Notes: generated from the sequence alone by a model not told the origin. A stretch of DNA of 64,000 nt from Xiphydria camelus (GCA_963678675.1 OY783191.1:10316995-10380994); one strand, 5' to 3'. Counted from the first letter of the stretch, positions 42,535 through 53,698 are shown. Program-made: numbers and translations.

Positions 42535-44500
42535 GATGAACACAGAGAGATGGATACAGTTTTCTTTAAATTCTATCGTGACAATTTGCTTGGAGTGATC
42601 GATACTAAATTGGATGGTTAGTCTATGGTGACCTTGAATCGCTCTGCCCTGAGTCCTTGGTGGCTTGAATTGCACTGACCGCTAGGTCGCTTACTTCCCT
42701 AGAGGTAGCTCTGGATAACGATGGTGCCTTCCTTGATATTGTGAGTTCTAGAGTGCCATTTGTGCCGAGTATTGAGCTTGTTCACATATTCCTTATGCCA
42801 CCGAGTCCAAAAGTCTTGTTTAAACTTTTGGATATGCTGCCATGTGGATAGTCTGTTGGTTGGGACAGAAAGAAGATCTGCCTCTGGAATGGTCTTTAGA
42901 GCGTTATCAATGAGAAGGTGCCCATGAGTGAGAACGATAGGATCATTGGGATCCGTGGATATAGACGTCAATGGGCACCAATTGAGGATTCGTTCAACTT
43001 CAGTGGTGAACGTATTGAACTCCTCGAATGTAAATAACTCGTCTCCGATAACGCGCTTTGTGTGGTGTTTGAACGATTTGACGCCTGCTTCCCACAGCCC
43101 GCCAAAGTTTGGAGCTTGTGGAGGGATGGAACGCCAGGTCGTCCCTTGATCGGCGAGCTTGTTGTGGATGCGGTATCGTTGTTGCTCATCGTTAAAGACA
43201 GCGTAGAGCTCCACCAGTTCGTTGTTCGCTTCGACGAAGTTTGTGCCATTGTCAAAGTAAATATTCCGTGGCTTTCCTCGCCTGACGGTAATGGCCATCA
43301 CACACAACATTCCGTAAGGCCGTAAGACGTAAGCGTAAGCGAATAAACCAATCAGGATCAAGTATTCCGTTGTCCGTAACCCCACCACAACAGAATACTT
43401 GATCCTGATTGGTCTATTCGCTTACGCTTACGTCTTACGGCCTTACGGAATTTTGTGTGTGATAGCCTTAAATCGTGCCAATGTTCCCAAGAATCCTTCA
43501 GTGGTCAAATCGCTGACCACCTCTAGGTATACTGCTTTTATCACGAGACAGACAAATAATGGCACGTAAATCTTGATTCAGCTCCTATTGCGGAGTTTTC
43601 ATTCCTTAATGAAGAATGACCCGCAATAGTCTATGCCGACGTTACTGAAGGGCCTCGCTTCGGATGTTATCACGTTAGGCAGATTTCCCATAACATAATC
43701 AACTGGACGAGGTGGGTCAGTCCGAAAGCAGCGAACACATTGGCGAATGGTCTTTCGAACTCAGTTACGCCCGTCGAAGAGCTAGGATTTCTGCCGCAGA
43801 ACATAGAGCATAGTTTGCGCTCCAGCGTGATGATTTACGATGTGCTCGTGACGAACTAGTAGATCTGTAATGTGGTGACCCTTTGGTAGCACCATCGGAT
43901 GTCGTTGAGAGTACGAGATACTGACATTTCTTAAACGGCCTCACACACGGAGCACGCCGCTCCCATCTATGAATGGATGCAGTGCTCTTAGTTGGCTACT
44001 TCGATGTATTCCTTCCTTTCTGAGCAGAGCCTTAAACTCATTTGGAAACGCTGCGGTCTGGACGCATCGAATGATTTGGTTGTTTACTATTTCGATTTCC
44101 TCGGCGGAGAGTGGTCCCTTGAAGTTGTTGTTTCGTTTGAAAGGAAGACAGCCACCGTGCGTTATAACTTCTGGATTGACGAGTAACGGTGTAGTAGCTC
44201 GTTGTTGTTAATGATGGTTACGAAACAACTTGTCTTCCGATGTTCCGGAATGACTGATGGAAATTGTAGGTTCAGCCTTGGCCATTCGGATTCTTCTTGT
44301 TGTAGCCACGAAGGTTCATTCTTCCAATTTAACTCCTGTGTGAATTCAAACGGGAGTTGGCCTCGAGGGAGTTGATCCGCAGGGTTGTCGGCCGCCCGCA
44401 CATGTGTGCGCTGTTGTATGGTATCAACTTCTCCACGATGTAAGTGTAAATCAAACATTGCTCTGTGCGAACGAAATAAAAGGCAATTAGTACCTTGTAC
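42535..44500 (-). pseudogene. BEL/Pao retrotransposon pol remnant
   Basis: Minus-strand readings give the RNase H to integrase part of a BEL/Pao polyprotein: THVRAADNPADQLPRGQLPF, NWKNEPSWLQQEESEWPRL and NNELLHRYSSIQKL (44470-44190), then a decayed stretch including the integrase start (AVYLEVVSDLTTEGF near 43520). After the 43292-43468 MITE comes a 190-residue open part with YFDNGTNFVEANNEL, PPQAPNFGGLWEAGVK, NDPIVLTHGHLLIDNAL and HNIKEGTIVI. Reverse transcriptase, protease, gag and LTRs are missing. Several frames are used, so it is dead. Confidence 0.9.
43292..43468. mobile_element. 177 bp MITE inside BEL integrase
   Basis: Nearly the whole element is an inverted repeat: TGGCCATCACACACAACATT / AGGCTATCACACACAAAATT, then CCGTAAGGCCGTAAGACGTA and so on. 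TAA occurs at 43289-43291 and 43469-43471. A 3 bp TWA duplication fits PIF/Harbinger. Confidence 0.8.
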
Positions 44501-44544
44501 ATAGCCGGTCTTACCGCCTGATATTACCATAGGACGATATGTTA

Positions 44545-44840
44545 TGTAGCGGTTTGCAAACTTTAGAATGTACGCTATTGGACGGAGGCTCAAGGACGTT
44601 GTACGATTGGCTCTATCAATCGCCGGCAGACGTCAGTCATCATGGGAGAATTTTCCTAGGGTCTAAGTACCTAACAGACGAAAAAATATGGCAGGTGTCG
44701 TGTACGCGTCTTTGCATAGTACGCGTAACCATACTTTCTCGTTTGCTAGGTACTTAGGCTCCAGGGATCTTCTTCCGCGTCTGCCGATGATCGATAGAGC
44801 TAATCGTATGGCGTCCTTGGACCTCCGACCAAGAGCATAT
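44545..44840 (+). mobile_element. TGTAGCGG fold-back element, truncated copy
   Basis: Homologous along its length to the complete element at 63311-63641 ('tgtagcggtttgcaaac', 'tacgattggctctatcaatc', 'tttcctagggtctaag'), but the right terminus is lost after about 44835. The homology to the 63 kb copy extends about 35 bp upstream of the terminus ('cttaccgcctgatatt'), so both may lie inside a larger repeat. Confidence 0.65.
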
Positions 44841-45039
44841 ACCTGCGGTCAATGATTCTGATCAACTCACTTAAAATTCGCGATAAAGTATCGTCATCCA
44901 AAGCGGGTCGAACCGCTTAAAAAATTGGGAAAGTTCCCGACGTTACGTCTCAGCGTTACGAGAACATTCCCTAATTATATTATAGGAAAAAACAATGCAA
45001 ATCCGTGAAGAAGTTCTGTAACCAATCGGGTAACCTTCC

Positions 45040-45610
45040 TATATCAGCACATTGGTCTTTCAGACTGACGATATCCCTTTAAAGCTTATTTCTCCGTAGC
45101 CGGAAACGCTAGCGCAATAATAGATTATAGAGAGTTTTTGGACTGCTAAACTGCACGTCCTGGTTTATGGTTATCGGTTATTGTGAGCATGCCCAGTAAA
45201 GAAAGATTTATTCCCCTAACGTTAACACAATCTTGTTGAAATTAGTTTTTGATCCTCAAAAAGGCGTTACGTATAACGTAAGCATAAAACCTAACCTTTT
45301 CAAGCGTAAATCGGTATTTTGTGTGAGTTTTGTGTTATTTTATGTGAGTTGTGTGTGTGATTTCTAACAAATACTTTGCACCAATTAAAAAAATGGAAAA
45401 TTAATTAAATTATGTCATTAGAAGAGGTGATAATAGGGAGTTTTTGAGCTCCATAATTTTAGAACGTTAAACGTAAAACGTTATGTTGAGCATGCGCAGT
45501 AGCTTCATAATAACCGATTACGCTATTAAACGATAACGTGATACCTTATTAGACGGAGAATAGGGTACGCTAATAAGCGATAACGGAAATGCACTGTCGC
45601 TAGAGTGCGC
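45040..45610 (+). repeat. Large inverted repeat, left arm
   Basis: Three blocks recur inverted at 50290-50860: A 'ccttcctatatcagcacatt' to 'ccggaaacgct' (45048-45115), B 'agagagtttttggactgcta' to 'ttacgtataacgtaagc' (45137-45280), C 'agggagtttttgagctccat' to 'cgataacggaaatgcactgt' (45434-45600). B and C resemble each other (shared 'gagtttttg', 'ttgagcatgcgcagta'). Confidence 0.75.
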
Positions 45611-45783
45611 CTAGGGAGTAGGGAGAAGGACCAGTGGCGTTAGAAGAAAGACCGAGTCTGGAGGTCTGGAGGAAAGCGGCACGTGCTTGACCTGCTCGAC
45701 CGATAACAGTTGTTGCAAGTGAAATAAAGTGGCCGCGTCTCCGAGGGTCGCCGCTGCCGGGCTGCCTATACGAACGCGCCTTA
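45611..45783. other. GC-rich spacer next to inverted arm
   Basis: GC-rich, purine-rich segment between inverted block C and the first chained element. Not identified. Confidence 0.3.
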
Positions 45784-46923
45784 GGCTGGCCGCATACTTA
45801 CTACTATCGGATCCGATTGTCTGAAACGATTGTCGGATCCGGAAATCTGAAGTTCAAAATACTCTAAGTTTATATGACCCTACAGCACACTGCCGATCCG
45901 ATGTCGGATCGGACGTCCGAGTCGGATGCAGGCCGGAGGCGTCCGACCGTCCTACCGACTATCGGAAGGCGCGTTCTCTACGATTGTTTTTATATACTAC
46001 GCAGCAAACATACGATTGTGTTTCGGCAAGCGCAACAGCGCTTCGATCCAGTTTTTCAATTTCAGGGGGCACGGGCACCCTCTGCCCTTCGCTATCCTTG
46101 GACAAGTGACCACCGTACCCCTGCTTCGCTAGTCGCCTTCCAAGTCAGTCGTCTCAAGATCAGTTGTGGTGTGCGAGAGTCGACTTTTGAATGCAAACTG
46201 GTGTAATCATGTGTGTTCCGTCTCACGATAGATGGACATTACATATCATTTCGTACCGTTTGATATATCACGACCACGAAAATACCTCGACACCTATAAT
46301 TAATATCGCCATCAGCGAAGCATATACGAAGCGTACCGCAGAATATGTACAGTACATTCAGCGTGTAGGCACCTAGACAAGGAATGTAAACATCTGGACA
46401 CAGAAAGTTGGACTTTCCCGATCGAGCCTCCCGTTGGGTTGTTACCAAGGACGGTTTACAGCCTTTTCACGGGCGTTTTTTAATGCCCGCAATTTCGAGT
46501 TTTCTTTCACGAGTCCCGCGCGTGACTAGGACTCGGTCCCTAATATCCTTGTGTCTCAATACCGTTTCCGACAATCGGATCCGATAGTAGTAAGAGTCTG
46601 ACGCATTTTGTCGTATGTCTGCGGTAGGGGGCGTTTAGACGGGTCGATTTTCGCCGCGCGACTAGGCCGCACGGCGAAAATCGACCGTGTAAATAGCAAA
46701 TCGACTGCCTAGAAGGCGACTGAAATCGAAAACGCCAACTTTGGGCTTTCCACGGGTCGATTTCCGCCGCACGACTAGGCCCGCACGGTGAAAATCGACC
46801 GTGTAAATGGCAAATCGACTGCACAGAAGGTGACTAAAATCGAAAACGCCAAAGTTGGTAGTCTTCCAACTTTTGGCCGTGCGACTTTTGGCTGTACAGA
46901 TCGTTGGGTTGCATAAATTAAGT

Positions 46924-47205
46924 ATGGATAAAAATAATACCATGTACTCTTTTTGGAATGCTATAAAAGGCACCCGTGCTTATAGAACCCAAGAGAACCA
47001 GATTATAGGAGAAATGATGTTCGTGCAGCGGCCTTCAAGTCTATTATTCAAGAAATGCATCTTTCTATATCAGTAGGAGAGTTTAAATTGAAGATAAAAA
47101 ATTTACGAACCACATATAACAGGGAGGCCACCAAGATAGCAAATTCTAAAAGGAGTGGTGGTACATTCATTTTGTTTCCTACGGCTGACCGCTTTTTAAC
47201 CCTTT
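46924..47205 (+). pseudogene. MADF-domain ORF remnant
   Basis: ATG at 46924 gives YSFWNAIKGTRAYRTQ. A frame change near 46985 leads to the typical MADF middle and end: RAAAFKSIIQEMHLSISVGE, FKLKIKNLRTTYNRE and KRSGGTFILFPTADRFL. MADF (Myb/SANT-like) proteins bind DNA and accompany the transposase in insect Harbinger-type elements. The domain breaks off at TTAACCC (47203), where a further TTAA-type repeat appears to begin. Not functional. Confidence 0.7.
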
Positions 47206-47599
47206 CCTTACGGCTGCCCGCTTCGCTAAAGTGACGTCACTGAACGGGGCACCGCGCCGCGAGAAGTGTGCATTTTACACGTCGCGACGTGTCAGTAGTC
47301 TTCGGTAGTCTGACGTTCGGACTTCCGTCTTTTGACGCCACTTTGTAATTGTCTTGTATGTACACTTTTTTAAGAGCTACATAACAACTATTTCATCGTA
47401 TTATATGAAAAACATGAAAATGAGTATATTGTATGAATATTAAGTTATTATTAAGTTTCGCGAACGCCGACTATAGTCGGCACCCGTACACACAGGTCGT
47501 CTCGCGGACACCGACTTAACACGCTGGCGTTTCCAGGTAATGGGGGTCGAACCATTCCTCCAAGACAACCCGACCCCTTCTTGCGATACTAGGGATGTG

Positions 47600-47905
47600 C
47601 CATTATTCATCGGTTACGTAGTAAAGTCTCAAACTGATCTGTAGTCATTCTTAAACGTTTTCTAAAATAATCTGGATCTCTCTTCTGACCTCAATTCCAT
47701 CAATAAAATACCTATCCGAAGCACCCAATATTTTACGTCAAGAAATCCATCCGCGAACCCAACATTCACGTTTTTTCCTTTCCTTCTTCTTCTCCTTCTT
47801 TCTTTGTTCTTTAGCCAATTCGTGAAGAATTGATTCACTAACTATTTCGATGCCAGCACGTAAAAGATCTGTTCTGCTCAACATCTTCGAAGAAAAGACA
47901 TAGTC
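47600..47905 (-). pseudogene. Harbinger transposase N-terminal remnant
   Basis: The minus strand reads LRAGIEIVSESILHELAKEQ, a lysine-rich stretch (KKEKKKERKKRE) and CWVRGWIS, then, across a stop, ILGASDRYFIDGIEVR and a further helix. The basic helix followed by 'W(V)R.W' is the start of many PIF/Harbinger transposases. The catalytic DDE region is absent. It faces the MADF remnant. Confidence 0.6.
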
Positions 47906-48081
47906 GTTTGCGATTTCAGTCGACTGTGTAAATGGGGTAGCGATTCGGCTTACAGAGGCGACTTCGTAAGCGACCAGCCGCACGGCGAAAATCGACCCGT
48001 GTAAATGCCCCCGTAGTCTTCCGGTCCGACAATCGTTTCAGACAGTTGAATCCGATAGTAGTAAGTATGCGGCCAGCCTTA

Positions 48082-49021
48082 AGGTCAAAGCACATCTAGG
48101 CGAAGCGAAGCGACGCGCCGCGAAGCGCGGCTGTGCAACGCACACTTGGGCGAAGCGAAGCGCGGCGAAGCGAAGCGCGGCGAAGAGAAGCGCGGCGAAT
48201 TCTATCGCCTTCTCTACCAGGTATAAACAGCTATACCTGAAAATATCCATATATGGATACCCGGGTAGAGAAGGGAGGGAAGGGAAGCGCCGTGAAATGT
48301 CAGTCATTTTCACCTTTTTCGCCTTTTTCATTCATTTTCGCCCTTTTCAAACTGATGAACGCAACGTGAAATGAGCCGTGTACATGTTTTGTTTTGAGAA
48401 ATGGGCATTCGTGAGGAAAAATAGTATATGTCATTCGGCGGAAATCCTCGGATTTTTAAGACTGTGTTTATATAGATCGTAGACTCCTCCCCAAACAATG
48501 CCTCGTGTTACTACCTAATTAAACACAGTCTGAAAAAATCTCGAATTTCCGCCTTATGATATAAGATACTATTTCGTGTGAGAAAATTCATTTCGTTGAC
48601 GAGATCTATCTTGGAAAGGATTTTCGAATCGTTAACGGAAGTGATCGACGAAACTTTACATCCGTTAAGGAATTACATTCCGTCCACGATAAACATTTCT
48701 CGCGGCGCTTCGCTTCGCGGCGCTTCGCTTCGCCGCGCTTCGCTTCGCCGCGCTTCGCTTCGCCGCGCTTCGCTTCGCTCAAGTGTGCGTTACCTCGTAA
48801 GAATCAATGGAAATATAAAAGGTAGCTTCGCTTCGCGGCGCGTCGCTTCGCTGCGCTTCCAGTCGCACAAGTGTGCTTATCCTAGGTCGCGGCGCTTCGC
48901 TTCGCTTCGCGTCGCTTCGCTTCGCTCAAGTGTGCGTTACCTCATAAGAATCAATGGAAATATAAAAGGTAGCTTCGCTTCGCGGCGCGTCGCTTCGCTT
49001 CGCCTAGATGTGCTTTGGCCT
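48082..49021. mobile_element. Chain element M2 (940 bp, TTA duplication)
   Basis: Termini AGGTCAAAGCACATCTAGGC / AGGCCAAAGCACATCTAGGC, then long GAAGCGAAGCGCGGC-type subterminal arrays in inverted orientation. TTA at 48079-48081 and 49022-49024. The middle (48340-48590) matches the repeat at 34940-35100. The right half holds a direct duplication of a 'tgtgcgttacct..aaaaggtagcttcgcttcgcg' block (48784 and 48931). The long frames here are artefacts of the GC-rich repeat. Confidence 0.8.
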
Positions 49022-49024
49022 TTA

Positions 49025-49411
49025 GGCTTAACTCACACGGTGCGACTTCACTGCGACAGAACTGACGCACGCTGTCGCAGGAATCGACGACTTTCCTGCG
49101 ACAGTTTTGTCCCACCGCGTGAGCAGATGCGCGGCAAACTAACACAACGACACCGCCACTGTAGATGTCATACAGACAAGCGCGAGGTGCGTGTCGCAGG
49201 GAAGTCGCACCGTGTGAGTGCTTCGCTGCGTCCCCATGCTGATTTGCCGCGTGCGACGTATATCTCGACTGAGTCCGACCGAGTGCGTCAGTTTTGTCGC
49301 ACTGCTGTCGCAGTGAAGTCGCACCGTGTGAGTTAAGCCGTACTCTCTCGACCGAGTGCGACCGAGTGCGTTAGTTTTGTCGCAGTGAAGTCGCACCGTG
49401 TGAGTTAAGCC
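49025..49411. mobile_element. Chain element M3 (387 bp, TTA duplication)
   Basis: Termini GGCTTAACTCACACGGTGCG, inverted, TTA at 49022-49024 and 49412-49414. Subterminal CTGCGACAG/TGTCGCAG words. The right end is duplicated (CACCGTGTGAGTTAAGCC ends at 49339 and again at 49411). A second copy in the opposite orientation is at 62961-63277. Confidence 0.85.
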
Positions 49412-49414
49412 TTA

Positions 49415-50283
49415 AGGTGCGTTTCCTATGAAGCGTCAGACGCACGCGGCTGCCGCAATGCGTTTGACGCTAGCGGCAGACGCGTCTAGGTACGTTTCCT
49501 ATGAAACGTCAAACGCACGCGGCTATCGTGTGCTGAAACGAGTGGAAGGTGCACGAAGTGGTACGTGGTTTGAGCATTGACCATGAGTAGGTAAACACGA
49601 AATTTTGTTGTACCTTCTGTTAGAAGAAAATGAAGATGGAGAAATATTATTACAGCAAAATATTCACGATACAAATGCAGAAACGCATCCTTTATTTAAG
49701 TCGAGACGTGAGGAGGGCTGTTTTGTAAAGGAGATTTGATAAATCAAACAAACAAGGAAATTCGGACACACATTCTACTAATTTTTCATCTTCTGTAACA
49801 GAAAATAGAACTTTTGCCTCGTTTGCTTGAGTCATCGTGACCAATCGACGTAGAATTTTTAACTGCGGCTGCGTCTATACTGCTCTCCGGGAGGTACAGC
49901 CGTGCGGCGCTACCTGCTTGCGATTGACGCATGCCGGCTGACGCATTTAATGCCGGGTTTACACGCTTGGCACTTGCCACAAACTCCAAGCCTTCACAAA
50001 CGCTCAAACGTGTAAACGCTTCGCAAGCGCTTACCGTTAACTTCCTTTGATTTGTGCCAAAAACCGACACTCGGTCGGATCGGCGACAAGTGCTAGCAAA
50101 CCTACACAAGCAAAGCCAAACGCGCTATTCACACGTTTGAATTTGTGATGGCTTGTCGAGGTTTGGCAAGCGTATAAACCCGGCATAAGGAAACGATCCT
50201 ATTTGAATCTCATTGGAGTAGTGTGCAGCGGCGGCCGCATTGCGGCAGCCGCGTGCGTCTGACGCTTCATAGGAAACGCATCT
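49415..50283. mobile_element. Chain element M4 (869 bp, TTA duplication)
   Basis: Termini AGGTGCGTTTCCTATGAAGC / AGATGCGTTTCCTATGAAGC, then GTCAGACGCACGCGGCTGCC. TTA at 49412-49414 and 50284-50286. A diverged second copy of the left end occurs at 49490-49530. It contains a nested MITE. Confidence 0.85.
49951..50185. mobile_element. 235 bp MITE nested in M4
   Basis: Termini TGCCGGGTTTACACGCTTGG / TGCCGGGTTTATACGCTTGC, flanked by TAA (49948-49950, 50186-50188). AAACGCTT/AAGCGTTT words form the subterminal arrays. Confidence 0.85.
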
Positions 50284-50289
50284 TTATAG

Positions 50290-50880
50290 TGTAGTCCGCT
50301 ACACTTACGTTATACGTAACGCCTTCTTCAGGATCAAAAACTAATTTCAACAAGATGGTGTTAACGTTAAGGGAATAAATCTGCGCATGCTCACAATAAC
50401 CGATAAGCGAAAACCAAGACGTGCAGTTTAGCAGTCCAAAAACTCTCTAATAATGGTGTTGATCAACACTGTACACCCAGCGTCTCGGATTCTGTCGCTA
50501 GTTACTTTCTAAGATGTCATTTTTAAACATAGGTACTAACCAATGAACAATTAATTGTCATGCCCTCATTAACTACAGTGCATTTCCGTTATCGCTTAAT
50601 AAGCGTACCCTATTCTCCGTCTAATAAAGCATCACGTTATCGTTTAATAGCGTATTCAGTTATTATGAAGCCACCGCGCATGCTCAACACAACGTTTTAC
50701 GTTTAAAGATCTAGAATTAAGGAGCTCAAAAACTCCCTTATGTAACTTCATAATACGTGTAACTCTCTTTACATTAGCATTTTCGGTTACGGAGAGATAA
50801 TCTCAAAAGTAATATCGTTGATCTGAGAGACCAATGCACGGGTATAGGAAGGTTAATATCCTACGATTCCTTTAAAGTTT
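50290..50880 (-). repeat. Large inverted repeat, right arm
   Basis: Complement of the 45040-45610 arm, but with block order changed: from outside inward A (50760-50862), C (50575-50745), B (50300-50455). A unique 110 bp lies between B and C. Confidence 0.75.
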
Positions 50881-50960
50881 ATTATAAGATCTTCGATTAT
50901 ATCTCAGATTATTAACCATTGTAAGCTTTACCATATATGAAAAAATATAGCATGTGTTAC

Positions 50961-51062
50961 ACAGAAGCACGTAGCAGATGAGAACTTGAGGATACCGACC
51001 GATCAACGAAGTTAAGCAGCAAAAAGTGCAGACAGTAATTGGATGGGAGACCGCTCACGATG
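50961..51062 (+). repeat. 5S-rRNA-derived SINE head, copy 2
   Basis: CCGACCGATCAACGAAGTTA then AGCAGC and TTGGATGGGAGACCGCTC (one box C change, GGGTGAC to GGGAGAC). Followed by unrelated AT-rich DNA. Confidence 0.8.
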
Positions 51063-51329
51063 AAAAGCTATACGAATAATATCGTTAATAGAGTAATAGC
51101 CATTACATTATAAGTAATATTACATGCTATTAAGAATTTCTCACTATTTAACTATGAATATCTCCAGTGGCCACATAAATATTTTGACAATTCAATTTGA
51201 CAGTTGCTATTAATTGATTAATATTGTTATTAATCAATTAAATATTATTATTAATTAATTGATAAAAATCAATATATCGATTAATCTAATTTTCATTCCC
51301 AACATAATAATAATAACAATAATATGCAG

Positions 51330-51540
51330 GGATTGGCTGGTAGGGGTTATGGCATTCAAATGAGAGGTTCCAATTTTGCCCCTACTTTGAAGTTAAAAGT
51401 GGAAAATGCGGAAATTTTTCCGATTTTTAGCTTCAAAATAACAGGGCGAGAACCTACTTTGGATGCCTTAGCTTCTACTCAATGGAAAGGCTCTGGCCAT
51501 CAAAATAGGAGAAAAATTTCATCTCGGGGATTCTCGCTTT
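51330..51540 (-). repeat. Copy of the 87 bp repeat family
   Basis: 'gaacctactttggatgcctt', 'agcttctactcaatgg', 'aggctctggccatcaaaata' and 'cgatttttagcttcaaaata' match the array at 58887-59590. It lies 270 bp from a 5S SINE head. Confidence 0.7.
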
Positions 51541-51599
51541 CTACACTATTTTCACGGCTCGTCTTTGTCGCACGTAAAATTTGTTATGGCTCAATATTA

Positions 51600-52178
51600 C
51601 TTTATTAGGTGCCAGATTTGCAGAAAGGTACCCGCAATATTTAGAATATCGAGGCAACGGCAAGTTTGGTCCATTCACCACATAATGGACGACTGCTTTC
51701 AAGTCTCCACCATTAAAATGCGATATTAACCCCGTAAGTTAAGAATAACGGTGGAATCCTCATCTCCTTTCACCTCTCGGCTTCGGCCTTTCGGCGTCTT
51801 TAGGAGCCAGTTTGTCTGCCGAATGGTGTTTGTTGTGCCTCTACAGATCTTTGTAATTACTTTGCATGACGCGTTAACCTTCGAGAGCCTTATTAAGATA
51901 GTTATTAAATAAGAATTATAGCGCTTTAATTCTATTTTTCTTTCTTCTAATACAATCCATGGCACAGAGAAATGAATTGCATATAGTAGGGAGTATACAA
52001 TTATTAGCCGTTTAAGCAGACGAACACAAGTAAAGATTTCACTCCTTAAAACTGTATTATGGCACATAAATGTATTTTTGTATTAAGGTTGAACTACTCT
52101 ACTTACACAAAGAGTAGCAGATTTTTCTGAATTTCTGGGTTCCTTATATAATTTTCCTTGTTAATTGTACATACGTAG
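51600..52178. other. No gene seen
   Basis: One moderately GC-rich patch (51640-51800) without a defensible frame. The rest is AT-rich. Confidence 0.3.
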
Positions 52179-53514
52179 GGTAGAGGCACCGGTTATAGCG
52201 ACTGAACCAGTTTTAGCCATTTCCGACTTACTTTGTTTCAAATAAGGATAATGATATGCAATTTGCCAAATAAAGTTTAAATTTTCCGCCTAATATTATT
52301 ACCGACTGAATTTGAAATGCGCATGTCTCTTTCTTCCGACCATAAATATGTAAATGCCGGGTAAGAGCAAAATGGCTAAAACCGGTAGATACAGTAATTG
52401 TGAACCTATTTATTTTTTTATACACAATTCTATATTCAGCATCTCTTTCTTTTTTCCGACTGGAATTCCCTTAAGGATGTTTCGCCCCTATTACAGAAGG
52501 GGAGTGGAAGTGGAAGGAAACAATACGATTTTCGTCAGTGTTCCAATCCCTGAACAAAAAAAGAATGATTCTTTAATAACCTCTTTGAAGTTATATTTCA
52601 TGATATCGGTCGAGCCATTATTTTTCTGTAACTTTACTTTATTATCTGTATCCTTAAAGTGTGTCAAAAAAATTATAGAAAAATATATTATAATTACTTT
52701 TAAAATATTGAAGCGGTCGGGAACAGCGGCAACGTCGCCCCATAGAGTGTTATAGAGAAGTGTGGTTGCACAAGTTGGTAACATTGCCTCACTAGAGCTT
52801 ACTAGTTAAAACCCCGAATTATTAACAACATCCAACAAAAGTAATATAAATTATAGTGAAAAGTGCTGTTTAAATGTATAAACATTAATCATTGCGATTA
52901 ATAATTTTCACAAAACGTGAGCTCTCCGTATACGCTACACAGAAGATGTAACGCTTTTAACTTCAACTTTTGCCACTAGAGCGCATGACGGTACCCATGT
53001 ACGATCCCTATACTTGGCGCGCCTTGCGGCGTTGCCGCACTTCACGACTGCGCGCGCAGCAATCTCCATCGTAAGCGAATTTACCAAGATTTCTTAATTA
53101 TTTGTTATAAATTAATGCCCTGATCGATGTGTGAAAATATACCATTTATTCTTTGCATAATAATCTAGCGGTATGCAGTTTCATTACGGTAACCCAATTT
53201 TCCATCGTTTTTTCTAAGTTTCTGTGAATTTCCCATAAGAGCACGGGTTAAATTGTCATTTTTATTTCAATTATAACTTTTTAACGAGTTAGTCAAGAGA
53301 CTGGAGGTTTTGCATACGGCTTTCAAAGATATTAAAGAATCTTGGGAAAAAATTTGAGTAACTTCCTATATTTTTGACAATCGGGGTGAAACATCCTTAA
53401 TGTGTCCTCTATCTACGTTTATTTTACGCGATGGAAATAACTTAGAAATACGTATATATGCAATAGTAAATCACGTAACTTCTCGTTAAAGTGGCTATAA
53501 CCGGTGCCTCTACC
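52179..53514. mobile_element. 1.3 kb TIR element in laminin intron
   Basis: Inverted termini GGTAGAGGCACCGGTTATAG, extending further outwards as ACGTAGG on both sides. Two more inverted pairs lie inside: CCAGTTTTAGCCATTT (52208) against AAAATGGCTAAAACCGG (52370), and TTAAGGATGTTTCGCCCC (52471) against the complement near 53388-53404. No transposase recognised. The duplication cannot be fixed because the flanks are palindromic. Confidence 0.65.
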
Positions 53515-53698
53515 TACGTCATTATTACTGTTTATATAAAGAGCCTGAACTTACGTATGTTCTTATAATCCGATAGATTGACCTAAAGAAATATGATTCG
53601 ATAGCTTAATAGATATGGATTTTTATAAGACAATGATAATGTCTATTCCAATCACTGCGAGTTCCACAATTCACCGTCGAATTTTACGGTTGTTGCAG

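Larger units (their letters stand above)
46627..48012. mobile_element. PIF/Harbinger-type element nested in M1
   Basis: Inverted termini GGGGGCGTTTAGACGGGTCG / GGGGGCATTTACACGGGTCG, flanked by GTA (46624-46626, 48013-48015). A 115 bp left-end block is repeated at 46745-46860. It encloses divergent remnants of a MADF-domain ORF and a transposase N-terminus, the two-gene organisation of PIF/Harbinger elements. Confidence 0.75.
45784..48078. mobile_element. Chain element M1 (2.3 kb, TTA duplication)
   Basis: Inverted termini GGCTGGCCGCATACTTACTA followed by CTATCGGATCCGATTGTCTG, flanked by TTA (45781-45783, 48079-48081). The subterminal part is full of TCGGATCCG/TCCGAC words. Its bulk is taken up by a nested Harbinger element (46627-48012). 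The right TTA is also the left duplication of the next element. Confidence 0.8.

Noticed and set aside
47203..47520. A complete TTAA-flanked MITE starting TTAACCCTTTCC
   Set aside because: The left end is good (CCCTTTCCTTACGGCTGCC), but I could not find a matching inverted right end before the TTAA near 47516.
48578..49336. A 252-codon gene with repeated SLRGASLRRA-type sequence
   Set aside because: The frame is produced by the GCTTCGCTTCGC subterminal repeats of element M2 and runs through the junction into M3.
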